Below, one piece after another: positions 43,471 through 52,688 of a DNA stretch of 64,000 nt. The stretch comes from an uncultured Algibacter sp. (GTDB lineage: Bacteria; Bacteroidota; Bacteroidia; Flavobacteriales; Flavobacteriaceae), in NCBI GenBank assembly GCA_947502405.1, contig CANMZT010000008.1, forward strand, positions 1-64,000, written 5' to 3'. Within the stretch, counting starts at the first letter, position 1. Each line of letters begins with the position of its first letter. The position numbers and the translations under genes are program-made. The notes under the pieces are model-generated. The model saw nothing but the letters and a program-made list of their open reading frames with translations, had not been told where the DNA came from and did not search any database.

Positions 43471-43609
43471 AAAATTAGAGTAGGGTTGTAAAGGGCATAA
43501 ATGCTGAGAAAATAGTGGATAGCTTTTTTGTAAACAAATAGAATAATTTGAATTGGTGAGAAAAACAAGCTAACTTCGTTTAATAATCAATAAGTCACTT
43601 GTTTTAAAC

Positions 43610-43642
43610 TTGTTTCAGTGTTGAAGTGAAACTTTATTTTTG
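43610..43642 (+). promoter_or_regulatory. Bacteroidota-type promoter of the 43666 lipoprotein
   Basis: TTG at 43610-43612 and TATTTTTG at 43635-43642, spaced by 22 nt. The ATG follows 23 nt after the -7 box, so the leader is short. Confidence 0.6.
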
Positions 43643-43665
43643 AATTACAAACAATTTAAATTAAA

Positions 43666-44445
43666 ATGAAAAACTTAAATCTAGTAATTGGAATTTTAAT
43701 CGGAATAACGATTTTATCTTGCTCATCTGATGATGGTAATTCGAATGATAATAATTTAAAAAAAATAACGTCACTTCAAATAATGGAAAATGGAAACCTT
43801 GTTGGGCAATATGATTTTAAATATGAAAATAAAAGACTTGCATCAATTACTGTTGTTGGTAATGAGCAAATAGTTTTTTCATATTCAGAAGATAGAATTA
43901 TTTTGGCTGAAGAGTTTAATTTTACAGGTTCTGAATACAACCAACTTGACAAAACAACTACTTATATATTTGAAAAAGGACTTTTGGTTTCAGATTTTGA
44001 GGAATTTATTGAAGGTGGCGGTAATAAACACGAATATGAATTTAATTCTAATGGGCAAATAACCGAGTACGACTTTTTTCAATGTCCATCCAATTTAAAT
44101 GATTGTACACCATCTGGAAGCAGGATTTTCGAATATGATGTGAATAACAATATAATTACAGAAACTCAAACCGATAATAATTCTAATATTGTTTTCTCAA
44201 GAGAATACAGTAATTATGATGATAAAAATCATCCTTTTGCTGGAATAAATATAGAAGCGAGAAGACTTTTTTGGAATTATTTTCAGAGTATGAATTTTAA
44301 TAATTATAGTATTTCTACAAGATTTGACACTAACGGAATGGAAATAGGAAACTCTTCTTTTACTTTTAAATATGATAATGATGATTTTCCAATCGAAATG
44401 ATTGAAACTAATGAGCAGACTGTTTATAACTTTATTTATGAATAA
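43666..44445 (+). CDS. Lipoprotein with YD-like beta repeats, unknown
   Basis: 259 residues. Lipoprotein signal MKNLNLVIGILIGITILSC with lipid Cys19 and the usual SSDDGNSNDNN after it. The body is made of short beta hairpins with aromatic and acidic residues (QYDFKYENKRLASITVVGNE, HEYEFNSNGQITEYDFFQ, FTFKYDNDDFPIEMIETNEQ), as in the Bacteroidota DUF4595/YD-repeat lipoproteins. Function unknown, probably surface or periplasmic. It lies alone between the two sigma-54 paralogues on the opposite strand, with its own promoter. Confidence 0.8.
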   Translation: MKNLNLVIGILIGITILSCSSDDGNSNDNNLKKITSLQIMENGNLVGQYDFKYENKRLASITVVGNEQIVFSYSEDRIILAEEFNFTGSEYNQLDKTTTYIFEKGLLVSDFEEFIEGGGNKHEYEFNSNGQITEYDFFQCPSNLNDCTPSGSRIFEYDVNNNIITETQTDNNSNIVFSREYSNYDDKNHPFAGINIEARRLFWNYFQSMNFNNYSISTRFDTNGMEIGNSSFTFKYDNDDFPIEMIETNEQTVYNFIYE

Positions 44446-44599
44446 AGCGTTTTGTAACAATTGCTATGAATAATTTTTATCAGTTAATTTTGAATACCTA
44501 CAGCTATCGAAAAACGTGTTTTATGCTTAGATTGTACTTGTAAATTTAAGTGCTAACCAAAGTAACTACAATTAGTCTAACCGTAAGACAAAACATAAA

Positions 44600-44640
44600 A
44601 AAACCTCAAAGCCATTAAAGCTTTGAGGTTTTCTCTTTTT
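44600..44640. terminator. Terminator after the 44664-45443 gene
   Basis: AACCTCAAAGC pairs with GCTTTGAGGTT across CATTAAA, flanked by A and T runs; it can act in both directions. Confidence 0.85.
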
Positions 44641-44663
44641 AACCAATAACTAATCTCAAAAAA

Positions 44664-45443
44664 TTATCTTTTATATTTTTTATTCTTTTTGTGTTTCTTC
44701 ACTTTACCATTTTGTTTAAAATAGTAGTAACCATCATCGTAAACACCATCTTCATCGCTCCAATCTGTATTATCATCATCAAACCAATCATCATTATGGT
44801 TGTTGTGATTTCCATTTACATGCCCTTGTTGATGCCTTCTTGTGTTTCTAAAATCATGGGGCATGTCGCAACCGGTTACTCCGCAATAGTTGCAATAATC
44901 TCTATTAAAACGGCTTACTTGTCCGTTGGCATAAACTATCTCTCCCCATCGGTTATAATCTACTTGTAATCCGCCAACTCTAAATAAATTAGAGTGTCTA
45001 CCTCTACTATAACTCATAAATATAGAGCCAGCTCTGGTAATTCGCCCAAATCTATCATAATTTAAGTATACGTTGCCAATACGCCTTACGGTACCGTTTC
45101 TATCTCTTAAAATATAAGTACCTCTGTTGTTAGTGTTGTAATTGATTCTGCCGTTTGGTCCACGGTATGTATTGTTTACGTTGCTTCTTCTGGTATTACG
45201 TCTGTAATAATATCCATCATCATAATACTGACCTTGCGCATTGGTATTAAAATCGAAACTTCCGTCTGGGAAAATTAAAAACTCAATACCACGCTCCATA
45301 AACATAATGGGTTGTGCATAGCGGTAATTTTTCTTTATATCAAGTTTAGAACTTAATTTTTGGCTGTTTAGTTCTGTTGCTGATACAGTTGTTAATCCTA
45401 TTAACAAACCTGCACATACTAGTAATACTCTTTTCATAATCAT
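44664..45443 (-). CDS. Secreted Tyr/Asn/Arg-rich repeat protein (sigma-54 paralogue 2)
   Basis: 259 residues. Signal peptide (MIMKRVLLVCAGLLIGLTTV or from the second Met). The N-terminal MERGIEFLIFPDGSFDFN aligns with VEDGIEFSVFRDGQFDFN of the 42152-43396 protein. Short repeats follow (IGNVYLNYDRFGRITRAG, VGGLQVDYNRWGEIVYAN), then a small Cys cluster (DYCNYCGVTGCDMPHDF, about 180-196), a His/Asn-rich and Asp-rich stretch, and a Lys-rich end (KVKKHKKNKKYKR). The Cys/His cluster could bind metal. Function unknown. A sigma-54-like promoter lies about 90 nt upstream, as for its paralogue. Confidence 0.75.
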   Translation of the reverse strand: MIMKRVLLVCAGLLIGLTTVSATELNSQKLSSKLDIKKNYRYAQPIMFMERGIEFLIFPDGSFDFNTNAQGQYYDDGYYYRRNTRRSNVNNTYRGPNGRINYNTNNRGTYILRDRNGTVRRIGNVYLNYDRFGRITRAGSIFMSYSRGRHSNLFRVGGLQVDYNRWGEIVYANGQVSRFNRDYCNYCGVTGCDMPHDFRNTRRHQQGHVNGNHNNHNDDWFDDDNTDWSDEDGVYDDGYYYFKQNGKVKKHKKNKKYKR

Positions 45444-45530
45444 AGGATTTAAATTAAACGTTCCGAAATTTTAAACCGCTTTTAATTTTAGGGTTATAGC
45501 TTTTCGGGTTTCGCTATTGCATTAGTAGTT

Positions 45531-45547
45531 TTCAATTTGCGTGCCAA
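45531..45547 (-). promoter_or_regulatory. Sigma-54-like promoter of the 44664-45443 gene
   Basis: On the minus strand TTGGCACGCAAATTGAA: exact -24 TTGGCACG and TTG at -12 with the same spacing as 43454-43470. Leader of about 75 nt. Confidence 0.6.
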
Positions 45548-45687
45548 AGATGTAAAGAGTTGTTTTGCAGGTTATTGAGATTTTTTGTCATTTCTCGCAT
45601 ATCAATAAATCACTTAATTGATGTGCTAAACCAAGTTCAGTATAACAAAATTTATTTTACTATTTTTATAAGGACTAATTTGAATAC

Positions 45688-46791
45688 ATGAAAAGTAAAA
45701 AAGAAACTTGCAAAAATTGCGAAAAGCAGTTTAAGGAAAGTTTTAAGTTCTGCCCACACTGTGGGCAACATGCCAAGGACGAACTTACTGTAAAAGTATT
45801 GTTTTACAACACCATAAGTAATTACTTTTCTTTTGATGCTCGTTTTTTTAAAAGTTTTATTCCGCTCTTAATAAAACCAGGGTATTTAGCGCGAAAGTTT
45901 GTTGAAGGTAAGCGCCTGTTGTACCTGCATCCTGCACAAATGTATTTGTTTATTGCAGTTATTTTTTTCTTTTTGTTTTCATTTATACAACGTAGCCAAG
46001 TGCAAACCATAGATGAAAAACTATCTAAAACTCTAAAAAAGGAAAATGTAGTTGATACTATTCAAGACCAAAGTATTAGAGATTCTATAAACCTTGCTAA
46101 ACTTGAAAAAAAGCGTATTCAAGATTCTATTGCTAAGGTGGAGTTGAAAAAAGTTTTAGAGAATAACAAGTTTATTACTGGGGTTTCATCTGAAGAAATA
46201 GACTCGATTGTAGCAAAAGAGGGATTCGATGATAGTGATTGGAGAACTAGTTTTGATTTTGATCAGAAAGAAATTGATTCTTTAATAGAAATAAAGGCAC
46301 CAAACGACACTATTTATAAGTATATGGGTATGGATAAGGATGCTGGGTTTTTTACTAAGCGTATTTATATACAGATGCTCAAGTTTTACAAGTACAGAAA
46401 AGGGGGGAGCGTATTACAAACATTTTATGATACCATACCTATAGCCATGTTTTTTTTATTACCGATTTTTGCGTTTATTTTAAAAATCCTTTATCGGAAA
46501 AGCGGGCTTTATGCACATCATCTGGTGTTTAGTTTTTACTATTTCTCTTTCTTATTTACTGTTTTTAGTCTGATTATAGGTGTTAATTTTATTTATGATA
46601 TTCCTGATTGGATTGATTGGTTGTTAGCACTTTCAACATTTATATATTTATTGTTAGCTTTAAAACGTTTTTACGTTCAAGGTTGGTTTAGAAGTTTTAT
46701 AAAGGCTAGTATCGCCTCTTTTACATTTTTAATGTTCGTTATACCCTTAACGATGTTTATTTTAGGGCTTTTTGCATTTTTGTTTTATTAA
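45688..46791 (+). CDS. DUF3667 family protein (zinc ribbon plus membrane spans)
   Basis: 367 residues. The N-terminal zinc ribbon CKNCEKQFKESFKFCPHCGQ is followed by a membrane domain. The first span is about 86-101 (MYLFIAVIFFFLFSFI), then a long charged cytosolic-type loop (about 102-240, rich in Lys/Glu/Asp), and five C-terminal spans from about 250 (AMFFLLPIFAFILKILY) to the end. This is the DUF3667 layout in Bacteroidota; its function is unknown. It is divergent from the sigma-54 paralogue 2, with a 244-nt gap that holds the sigma-54-like promoter of that gene, and no clear promoter of its own. Confidence 0.9.
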   Translation: MKSKKETCKNCEKQFKESFKFCPHCGQHAKDELTVKVLFYNTISNYFSFDARFFKSFIPLLIKPGYLARKFVEGKRLLYLHPAQMYLFIAVIFFFLFSFIQRSQVQTIDEKLSKTLKKENVVDTIQDQSIRDSINLAKLEKKRIQDSIAKVELKKVLENNKFITGVSSEEIDSIVAKEGFDDSDWRTSFDFDQKEIDSLIEIKAPNDTIYKYMGMDKDAGFFTKRIYIQMLKFYKYRKGGSVLQTFYDTIPIAMFFLLPIFAFILKILYRKSGLYAHHLVFSFYYFSFLFTVFSLIIGVNFIYDIPDWIDWLLALSTFIYLLLALKRFYVQGWFRSFIKASIASFTFLMFVIPLTMFILGLFAFLFY

Positions 46792-46854
46792 TGAAGCTAG
46801 ATTGACTATGCTTTGGGTTACTTACTAAGTTTTATGTTTACTATTAGTTGGCAT

Positions 46855-46952
46855 GCGTTAAGGATTGAACGGCATGTTTGAAATCCCCGATTCCGATAGT
46901 TATCGGGAGAGGGATTGAGTAGTGAAAGCCTGACCTTTAGGTAACGCCCAAA
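46855..46952 (+). repeat. Dispersed structured repeat, copy 3 (degenerate)
   Basis: Starts GCGTTAAGGATTG, has the hairpin CCGATAGTTATCGG, then GAAAGCCTGACC, and ends GGTAACGCCCAAA. The ends pair as in copies 1 and 2, but the 5' half has diverged. It lies 18 nt from the end of uvrA. Confidence 0.72.
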
Positions 46953-46969
46953 TAATTAGAATTTAGAGT

Positions 46970-49753
46970 TTATAGTTTTTCTGATAAATATTTTCCAGTT
47001 TCAGAAGTTTTAATTTTTACGATATCTTCTGGAGTTCCTGAAGTTACTAGGTTTCCGCCGTTTTCTCCTCCTGTTGGTCCTAAATCGATAATATAATCAG
47101 CGCATTTTATTAAATCAATATTGTGCTCTACAACAATAATAGAATGTCCTTTATCAATTAAAGCATTAAAGGATTTAAGGAGTTTTTGAATGTCGTGAAA
47201 GTGAAGTCCTGTAGTGGGCTCATCAAAAATAAAAAGGGTATTTTCTTTATTGGTTCCCTTGCCTAAAAAAGAAGCTAATTTTATACGTTGCGCTTCACCA
47301 CCAGAAAGGGTAGAAGAGCTTTGGCCAAGGGTAACATAGCCTAAACCAACATCTTGTAGTGGTTGAAGTTTGTTTTTAATTTTGGTTTGTTCTGTGGCTT
47401 CAAAAAAGGCTATAGCATCATCAATGGTTAGATTTAGAATATCATCAATGTTTTTATTAGCAAACGTTACTTCAAGTACTTCTTTTTTAAAGCGTTTACC
47501 TTTGCATGTTTCGCATTCTAGATGTACATCTGCCATAAATTGCATTTCAATAGTTACTTCACCTTCACCCTTGCAAGTCTCACAGCGTCCGCCATCTACG
47601 TTAAACGAGAAATGTTTTGCTTGGTAGTTTCTAATCTTACTAAGTTTTTGTTTAGAATAGAGTGCACGAATATCATCGTAAGCTTTTATATATGTTACTG
47701 GGTTTGATCTTGAAGAGCGTCCAATAGGGTTTTGGTCTACAAATTCAATTTGACTGATGTTACTAAAATTACCTTCTAGAGAAGTGAATTGTCCTGGTTT
47801 ATCTCCAAAGTCAGTTAGTTTTTTCTGCAAAGCAGGAAATAGTATTTTCTTTATCAAAGTACTTTTTCCGCTACCTGAAACACCTGTAATTACTGTAAGC
47901 ATACCCAAAGGAAAGCTAACATCTATATTTTTTAGGTTGTTTTCTCGCGCACCAATAACATCAACATGATATTTTGAGGTTCTTCTGGTTTTAGGGATTT
48001 CTATTTTTAAATCTTCATTCAGGTATTTTGCTGTAAGCGATTCTGAAGCTAAAATATCTGTATAAGTACCTTCAGCAACCACATGACCACCAAATGTTCC
48101 AGCCTCAGGGCCTATATCTATAATGGTATCTGCGGCTTTCATGATATCTTCATCATGCTCTACAACAATAACGGTGTTGCCTAAATCTCGTAATGATTTT
48201 AATACCGAAATTAAACGTTCGGTATCTTTAGGATGTAAACCTATACTAGGCTCATCTAAAATATACATTGACCCAACTAAGCTACTTCCTAAGGATGTAG
48301 CTAGATTTATACGCTGGCTTTCTCCACCAGATAATGTATTCGATTTTCTGTTTAAAGTCAAATAATTTAGCCCAACATTAGATAGAAAAGCTAGCCTGTT
48401 ATTAATTTCTTTTAAAAGTCGTTTAGCAATTTTTGTATCGTAGTCGTTAAGTTCTAATTGGTTGAAAAAAACAGCTAATTTGTTAAGCGGCATTTCTACT
48501 AAATCTGTTATAGTAGCCCCTTCGATTTTAACGTAATTTGCTTCTTCTCTTAATCGTTTTCCATCGCAAGTTTTACATTTTGTTTTTCCACGGTAACGTG
48601 ATAGCATAACACGGTTTTGGATTTTATAGGCTTTGGATTCTAATTCTGCAAAAAATGAATTTAAACCTTCAAAATATTTGTTACCAGTCCAAACTAGTTT
48701 CTTTTGTGTATTTGTAAGTTCAAAAAATGGTTTGTGAATGGGGAAATCGAATTTATGCGAGTTATTTACCAATTGATCTTTATACCAACTCATGCTTTCT
48801 CCTCGCCAAGGAAAGATGGCACTCTCATAAACGGATAGCCCTGTATTTGGTATTACTAAATCTTCATCTATACCAATAATATCGCCATAACCTTCACATT
48901 TCGGGCATGCTCCATAGGGGTTGTTAAAACTGAATAAATGCACATTTGGTTCTAAAAAACTTATGCCGTCTAATTCAAACTTATTACTAAATAATCGTTG
49001 GTTTTTATCACTCAACGTTTCAATGATGCATTCTCCTTTGCCTTCAAAAAAAGCAGTTTGAATAGCATCTGCGAGTCTGTTTAAAAAATCCTCATCATTT
49101 TTGGTGATGATTCTATCTACGACCAATAAAACGGTGTCTTTTTTTGAGAATGATTTTGCTTCATCAATTCTTACAACATCGTTATTAACTTTTATTCTAG
49201 CATATCCTTGTTGTTGCAATGTTTTGAGTTTATCTTCCATACTTCGCCCTTCTTCAAGATAAATAGGAGCGAGGAGTAGGAGCTTTTCACCCTCATTAAA
49301 GGTTTTGATATGGTTTATAACATCTGAAACCGTGTCTTTTTTTACTTCTAAACCTGAAACAGGAGAATAGGTTTTACCGATTCTAGCAAAGAGTAGTTTT
49401 AAGTAATCGTAAATCTCGGTCGTTGTTCCTACGGTTGAGCGCGGATTGGTAGAATTCACCTTTTGCTCAATGGCAATAGCTGGAGCAATACCTTTTATGT
49501 AATCAACTTTTGGTTTGTTAAGTCTGCCTAAAAACTGGCGTGCGTAACTTGATAAACTTTCTACATAGCGTCTTTGGCCTTCAGCGTAAAGCGTATCAAA
49601 AGCTAAACTAGATTTCCCAGAGCCCGATAACCCGGTTATAACTACTAATTTGTTTCTAGGTATAACTACATCAATATTTTTAAGGTTATGTAATTTAGCA
49701 CCTTTAATAATGATGTTTTCTTTAGGGTTTACTTCTGAAATAGTAGTGTTCAT
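46970..49753 (-). CDS. uvrA: Excinuclease ABC subunit A (UvrA)
   Basis: 927 residues from the ATG at 49751-49753; a TTG-start extension to 49780 is rejected because it would overlap the -7 box. UvrA scans DNA for helix-distorting lesions with UvrB in nucleotide excision repair. Two ABC modules are visible: Walker [10 protein letters not shown] and GVSGSGKST, signatures [10 protein letters not shown] and [10 protein letters not shown]. The zinc modules are [18 protein letters not shown] and CETCKGEGE with CETCKGKRF. Length is usual. It is transcribed alone, and the structured repeat copy 3 lies just downstream. uvrB is not in the window. Confidence 0.97.
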   Translation of the reverse strand: MNTTISEVNPKENIIIKGAKLHNLKNIDVVIPRNKLVVITGLSGSGKSSLAFDTLYAEGQRRYVESLSSYARQFLGRLNKPKVDYIKGIAPAIAIEQKVNSTNPRSTVGTTTEIYDYLKLLFARIGKTYSPVSGLEVKKDTVSDVINHIKTFNEGEKLLLLAPIYLEEGRSMEDKLKTLQQQGYARIKVNNDVVRIDEAKSFSKKDTVLLVVDRIITKNDEDFLNRLADAIQTAFFEGKGECIIETLSDKNQRLFSNKFELDGISFLEPNVHLFSFNNPYGACPKCEGYGDIIGIDEDLVIPNTGLSVYESAIFPWRGESMSWYKDQLVNNSHKFDFPIHKPFFELTNTQKKLVWTGNKYFEGLNSFFAELESKAYKIQNRVMLSRYRGKTKCKTCDGKRLREEANYVKIEGATITDLVEMPLNKLAVFFNQLELNDYDTKIAKRLLKEINNRLAFLSNVGLNYLTLNRKSNTLSGGESQRINLATSLGSSLVGSMYILDEPSIGLHPKDTERLISVLKSLRDLGNTVIVVEHDEDIMKAADTIIDIGPEAGTFGGHVVAEGTYTDILASESLTAKYLNEDLKIEIPKTRRTSKYHVDVIGARENNLKNIDVSFPLGMLTVITGVSGSGKSTLIKKILFPALQKKLTDFGDKPGQFTSLEGNFSNISQIEFVDQNPIGRSSRSNPVTYIKAYDDIRALYSKQKLSKIRNYQAKHFSFNVDGGRCETCKGEGEVTIEMQFMADVHLECETCKGKRFKKEVLEVTFANKNIDDILNLTIDDAIAFFEATEQTKIKNKLQPLQDVGLGYVTLGQSSSTLSGGEAQRIKLASFLGKGTNKENTLFIFDEPTTGLHFHDIQKLLKSFNALIDKGHSIIVVEHNIDLIKCADYIIDLGPTGGENGGNLVTSGTPEDIVKIKTSETGKYLSEKL

Positions 49754-49777
49754 AGGTTTTTTAAGGGAATAATTTTG

Positions 49778-49785
49778 CAAAGATA
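49778..49785 (-). promoter_or_regulatory. -7 box of the uvrA promoter
   Basis: TATCTTTG on the minus strand, exact TAnnTTTG, 24 nt before the uvrA ATG. The -33 region holds TTT instead of TTG at the right distance. Confidence 0.45.
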
Positions 49786-49851
49786 AGACAACTGAAGCAA
49801 GAGAGAAAATTACCGTTCATCGAATAAATTGTTAAAAAAAGATATGAATTT

Positions 49852-49883
49852 TTGTTTTTTAGGAATGATTGTTGTTATATTTG
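49852..49883 (+). promoter_or_regulatory. Bacteroidota-type promoter of the sigma factor gene
   Basis: TTG at 49852-49854 (within TTTG) and TATATTTG at 49876-49883, spaced by 21 nt. The leader to 49990 is about 100 nt and includes a small hairpin (CGAAG / CTTCG, about 49957-49972). Confidence 0.6.
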
Positions 49884-49989
49884 AAACTATTAATAACTTA
49901 ATACACACGCATCTATAGCATAAAATTACTTTTAAACTTAATAACCCCAAGCAACGAAGACTTTACTTCGTGCATTAAAAGTAAATATT

Positions 49990-50574
49990 ATGCAACAAGA
50001 ACTTATTACAGATGCTATTCTAGTTAGTAACTACATTAAAGGTGACGAGACTGCTCTAGAAATCCTAATTAAGAGACACAAACAAAGAATTTACAGTTTT
50101 ATTTATTCTAAGGTATACGATAGAGATGTTGCTGAAGATATTTTTCAGGATACCTTTATAAAAGTAATCCGTACGCTTAAACGAGGCGCATACAATGAAG
50201 AAGGGAAGTTTTTGCCGTGGGTAATGCGTATTTCTCATAATTTAGTTATTGATTACTTTAGAAAAAACAACCGTATGCCCAAATTTGATAATGCTGGTGA
50301 GTTTAGTATTTTTTCTGTGTTAAGTGACACTAGTTTAAATGCTGAAAAAACCATTATTAAAGAACAGGTTGAGAATGATGTAAGACGCTTGGTAGATGAA
50401 CTCCCTGAAGACCAAAAAGAAGTGTTATTAATGCGTATTTATAATGATATGAGTTTTAAGGAAATATCTGATAGGACAGGAGTAAGCATTAATACAGCAT
50501 TAGGAAGGATGCGTTACGCTTTAATTAATTTACGTAAGATTATAGACAAGCATAATATTGTTTTAACGAATTAA
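49990..50574 (+). CDS. RNA polymerase sigma factor, sigma-70 ECF type
   Basis: 194 residues with sigma region 2 (about 26-95: RIYSFIYSKVYDRDVAEDIF, then DTFIKVIRTL and WVMRISHNLVIDYFRKNNR) and region 4 (about 130-185: LPEDQKEVLLMRIYNDMSFK, then EISDRTGVSINTALGRMRYA). No region 3 or 1.1, so ECF-like. This sigma factor with the same 48-residue downstream protein recurs in Flavobacteriia as I recall, and no anti-sigma gene is adjacent. It has its own consensus-type promoter, which suggests steady rather than self-induced expression. Regulon unknown. Confidence 0.92.
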   Translation: MQQELITDAILVSNYIKGDETALEILIKRHKQRIYSFIYSKVYDRDVAEDIFQDTFIKVIRTLKRGAYNEEGKFLPWVMRISHNLVIDYFRKNNRMPKFDNAGEFSIFSVLSDTSLNAEKTIIKEQVENDVRRLVDELPEDQKEVLLMRIYNDMSFKEISDRTGVSINTALGRMRYALINLRKIIDKHNIVLTN

Positions 50575-50631
50575 TACAATAAAGTAAGTTTCGCTACGTT
50601 ATCGGTATAAATAAACCCTTAACTTTAAGAA

Positions 50632-50778
50632 ATGGCAAAAATTTACTCTGAAAATTCTATTAAAAACATAGAAAATCTTGAACCGAGAGAAGAAACGGTT
50701 AATTTTCTTCTAAATTATTCTAAGGCTTTAAGTGTTATAAATTGTAATAAAATGAAGTTTGAAGCGCTTCTAAATTAA
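50632..50778 (+). CDS. 48-residue protein downstream of the sigma factor
   Basis: A small protein starting MAKIYSENSIKNIENLEPRE, continuing ETVNFLLNYSKALSVI and ending KMKFEALLN. It starts 57 nt after the sigma stop on the same strand and is followed six bases later by a terminator, so it is the last gene of the transcript. Its hydrophilic helical makeup and coupling suggest a possible modulator of the sigma factor; that is inference. It is shorter than most gene-calling limits and easily missed. Confidence 0.72.
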   Translation: MAKIYSENSIKNIENLEPREETVNFLLNYSKALSVINCNKMKFEALLN

Positions 50779-50784
50779 GTTTTT

Positions 50785-50818
50785 AAAAGTCCTGATTTGT
50801 TTGAATTAGGACTTTTTT
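50785..50818. terminator. Terminator after the sigma factor operon
   Basis: AAAAGTCCT pairs with AGGACTTTT across a 14-nt loop and is followed by T residues; bidirectional with the convergent LRR gene. Confidence 0.85.
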
Positions 50819-50844
50819 ATGGTTATATGAATTACTTAATAGAT

Positions 50845-51825
50845 TTATAGACAAATATCAGGATCAGTATACACAATATCAATTGTATCAATAAAATTAC
50901 AGATTTCTCCATTTAAAGATAAGATGTCATTCTCTTCAATGTCTAAATAGGATAAATTCTCCAGAAAAATTATTTCACCAGGTAATTCATAAAGGCTGTT
51001 TTTATAAAAAGAAAGAAACTTTAAATTGGTACATTCACCGATTTCTACAGGTACAGTTTCCAACTTGTTTTCTGTGCAATCAAGTGTTTCTAGGTTTTCT
51101 AAATTGCCAATTTCATCGGGCAATCCTTCTAGATTATTGTTTAATAAACCTAATGCTACTAACTCTTCTAAATCGCCAATTTCATCGGGTAATTCTTCAA
51201 GTTTATTGTCTGATAAATCCAGTATTACTAACTCTTCTAAGTTTCCAATTTCGTCGGGTAGTGTGCTTAGATTGTTATTAGATAAATAAAGCAATAGTAA
51301 GTTTTCAAGAACTCCTATTTCATTTGGTAATTTATCTATATCATTATTAGTAATACTTAGTGTGTCTAAATTTTTTAAATTACCAACTTTTTGAGGAATT
51401 TGGGAAATTGAATTGTAACTGAACTCTAAAAATGATAATTGATTTAATTTGGTTATTGATTCTGGGAATTCATTAAAGTTGTTATTAGTGAGCCTCAATT
51501 TTTTCAAGCGGGTTAAATTCTCAAAATTTTCTGGTAAGTTATTTAGCCCATTAAATTCTAAATTAAGAGTTGTAATATGGTTCTCACTATCTAAAACCAC
51601 ACCCTCCCATTTTTCTATTGCAGTGCCTGTTATATCCCAAGTTAAGGTATTGTTGGGATTTGCATTATATAAATCAATTAGCACTTCGCGTTGTTGCATT
51701 TTTATTTGTTCTGATGGGGCAATGGTTTCAGAATTTTCATCTTTACTACAATTAAAAAGTAATGAAAGCAAAAGAAGAGTTAAGACTGTTTTTATTGTAA
51801 ATATGGTTTTGAATGTTGTTTTCAT
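50845..51825 (-). CDS. Leucine-rich-repeat lipoprotein
   Basis: 326 residues. Lipoprotein signal ending LLLLSLLFNC (Cys26) followed by SKDENSE. A capping module LYNANPNNTLTWDITGTAIE, then WEGVV, is followed by about nine 23-residue leucine-rich repeats of the form LxxLPDEIGNLEELxxLDLS, nearly identical in the middle three (DNA repeat of 69 bp at about 51090-51300). Probably surface-exposed and binding other proteins. The same cap occurs in the 52689 protein. The gene is codirectional with 52005 and 52689 on the minus strand. The repeats may vary in number between strains. Confidence 0.9.
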   Translation of the reverse strand: MKTTFKTIFTIKTVLTLLLLSLLFNCSKDENSETIAPSEQIKMQQREVLIDLYNANPNNTLTWDITGTAIEKWEGVVLDSENHITTLNLEFNGLNNLPENFENLTRLKKLRLTNNNFNEFPESITKLNQLSFLEFSYNSISQIPQKVGNLKNLDTLSITNNDIDKLPNEIGVLENLLLLYLSNNNLSTLPDEIGNLEELVILDLSDNKLEELPDEIGDLEELVALGLLNNNLEGLPDEIGNLENLETLDCTENKLETVPVEIGECTNLKFLSFYKNSLYELPGEIIFLENLSYLDIEENDILSLNGEICNFIDTIDIVYTDPDICL

Positions 51826-52004
51826 GATTTTAAGTTTAAATTAATTAAGTAAATTCTAAGTTTTAGGTTTAAAAGGTTTATATATCATAAAAGACTATTT
51901 CACTTTTTTCCTTAGATTTTTGAAATAGAAATACTTTAGATTTAGAATTGATTTTATATTTGTATATTTTGTCTTTTAGGTTTAATTTCTTTAGAAATAT
52001 TTCT

Positions 52005-52559
52005 TTATTCATTTTCACCATCTCCAACATCCTCACCAGATGTGTTTAGGTTTACCGAGCAAAGACCTCTGATTTTTAATCGCTCTACAGGAAGAAGTTC
52101 TATTGGTGTGCTCTCGGTTTTGTAGTTAGATTCATTTTCATCAATATCACAGAAAAATTGCATATAAACTGGGTCTTCATTGCGTAGCATATCAACATAT
52201 CTTTCATATTGAGTATCCTTGAGAAATACATAAAGCGCAATTGAAATTGACGATTCGTCAGGAATCAATTCTGGACTTCCAGATATAAAGGCCTCTGCGT
52301 AAGACTGACCAATATCTTTAATAAAGTAAAATCTTGTTTGTATGGTGATATTTGTTGGAGGTGTATGCTTGAAGTTGGTTACACTTTCATTTTTAAAACC
52401 TAAAGTTAAGGCTGTATTATCTATTTGAGTGAACACCGATATCTGCGATTCGTAGTTCCAACTTCTTCCTCTGTTGTTGGGCCTAACATCGGCAACTGTT
52501 CCTATTTTGCTGTTGTAATTCTTTATTTGTATTCTGGGGTGTATTGTTGCGTGATTCAT
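52005..52559 (-). CDS. Hypothetical protein between two LRR lipoproteins
   Basis: 184 residues, not recognised. No signal peptide or membrane span. Features: MNHATIHPRIQIKNYNSKIG at the start, a central beta-rich region (NITIQTRFYFIKDIGQSYAE, SSISIALYVFLKDTQYERYV) and an acidic end (DVGDGENE). Lies between the two LRR lipoprotein genes on the same strand with gaps of 179 and 129 nt and no terminators seen, so cotranscription is possible. It may be a cytoplasmic factor or a leaderless surface protein; the sequence does not decide. Confidence 0.65.
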   Translation of the reverse strand: MNHATIHPRIQIKNYNSKIGTVADVRPNNRGRSWNYESQISVFTQIDNTALTLGFKNESVTNFKHTPPTNITIQTRFYFIKDIGQSYAEAFISGSPELIPDESSISIALYVFLKDTQYERYVDMLRNEDPVYMQFFCDIDENESNYKTESTPIELLPVERLKIRGLCSVNLNTSGEDVGDGENE

Positions 52560-52688
52560 TGGTTAAAATTTAAAGGTATGTTTCTTAAGTCTGAGTTTTA
52601 TGATAAGTACTTGACATATTGTATATACTTATATATAATGTTGTACACAGTTATTGTTTTTAATTTACAGTTAATGAGTTACTTATCA

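Noticed and set aside
44446-44600. Possible integron-like attC sequence after the 43666 lipoprotein gene
   Set aside because: The GTTTTGTAACAATTG start recalled such sites, but I saw no paired R/L boxes or palindrome.
45688-45780. Zinc ribbon of the DUF3667 gene as a DNA-binding regulator
   Set aside because: It is attached to a polytopic membrane domain, the known DUF3667 layout.
46970-49780. Longer UvrA start at 49780 (TTG)
   Set aside because: The TTG lies in the -7 box TATCTTTG; the ATG at 49753 gives the usual N-terminus.
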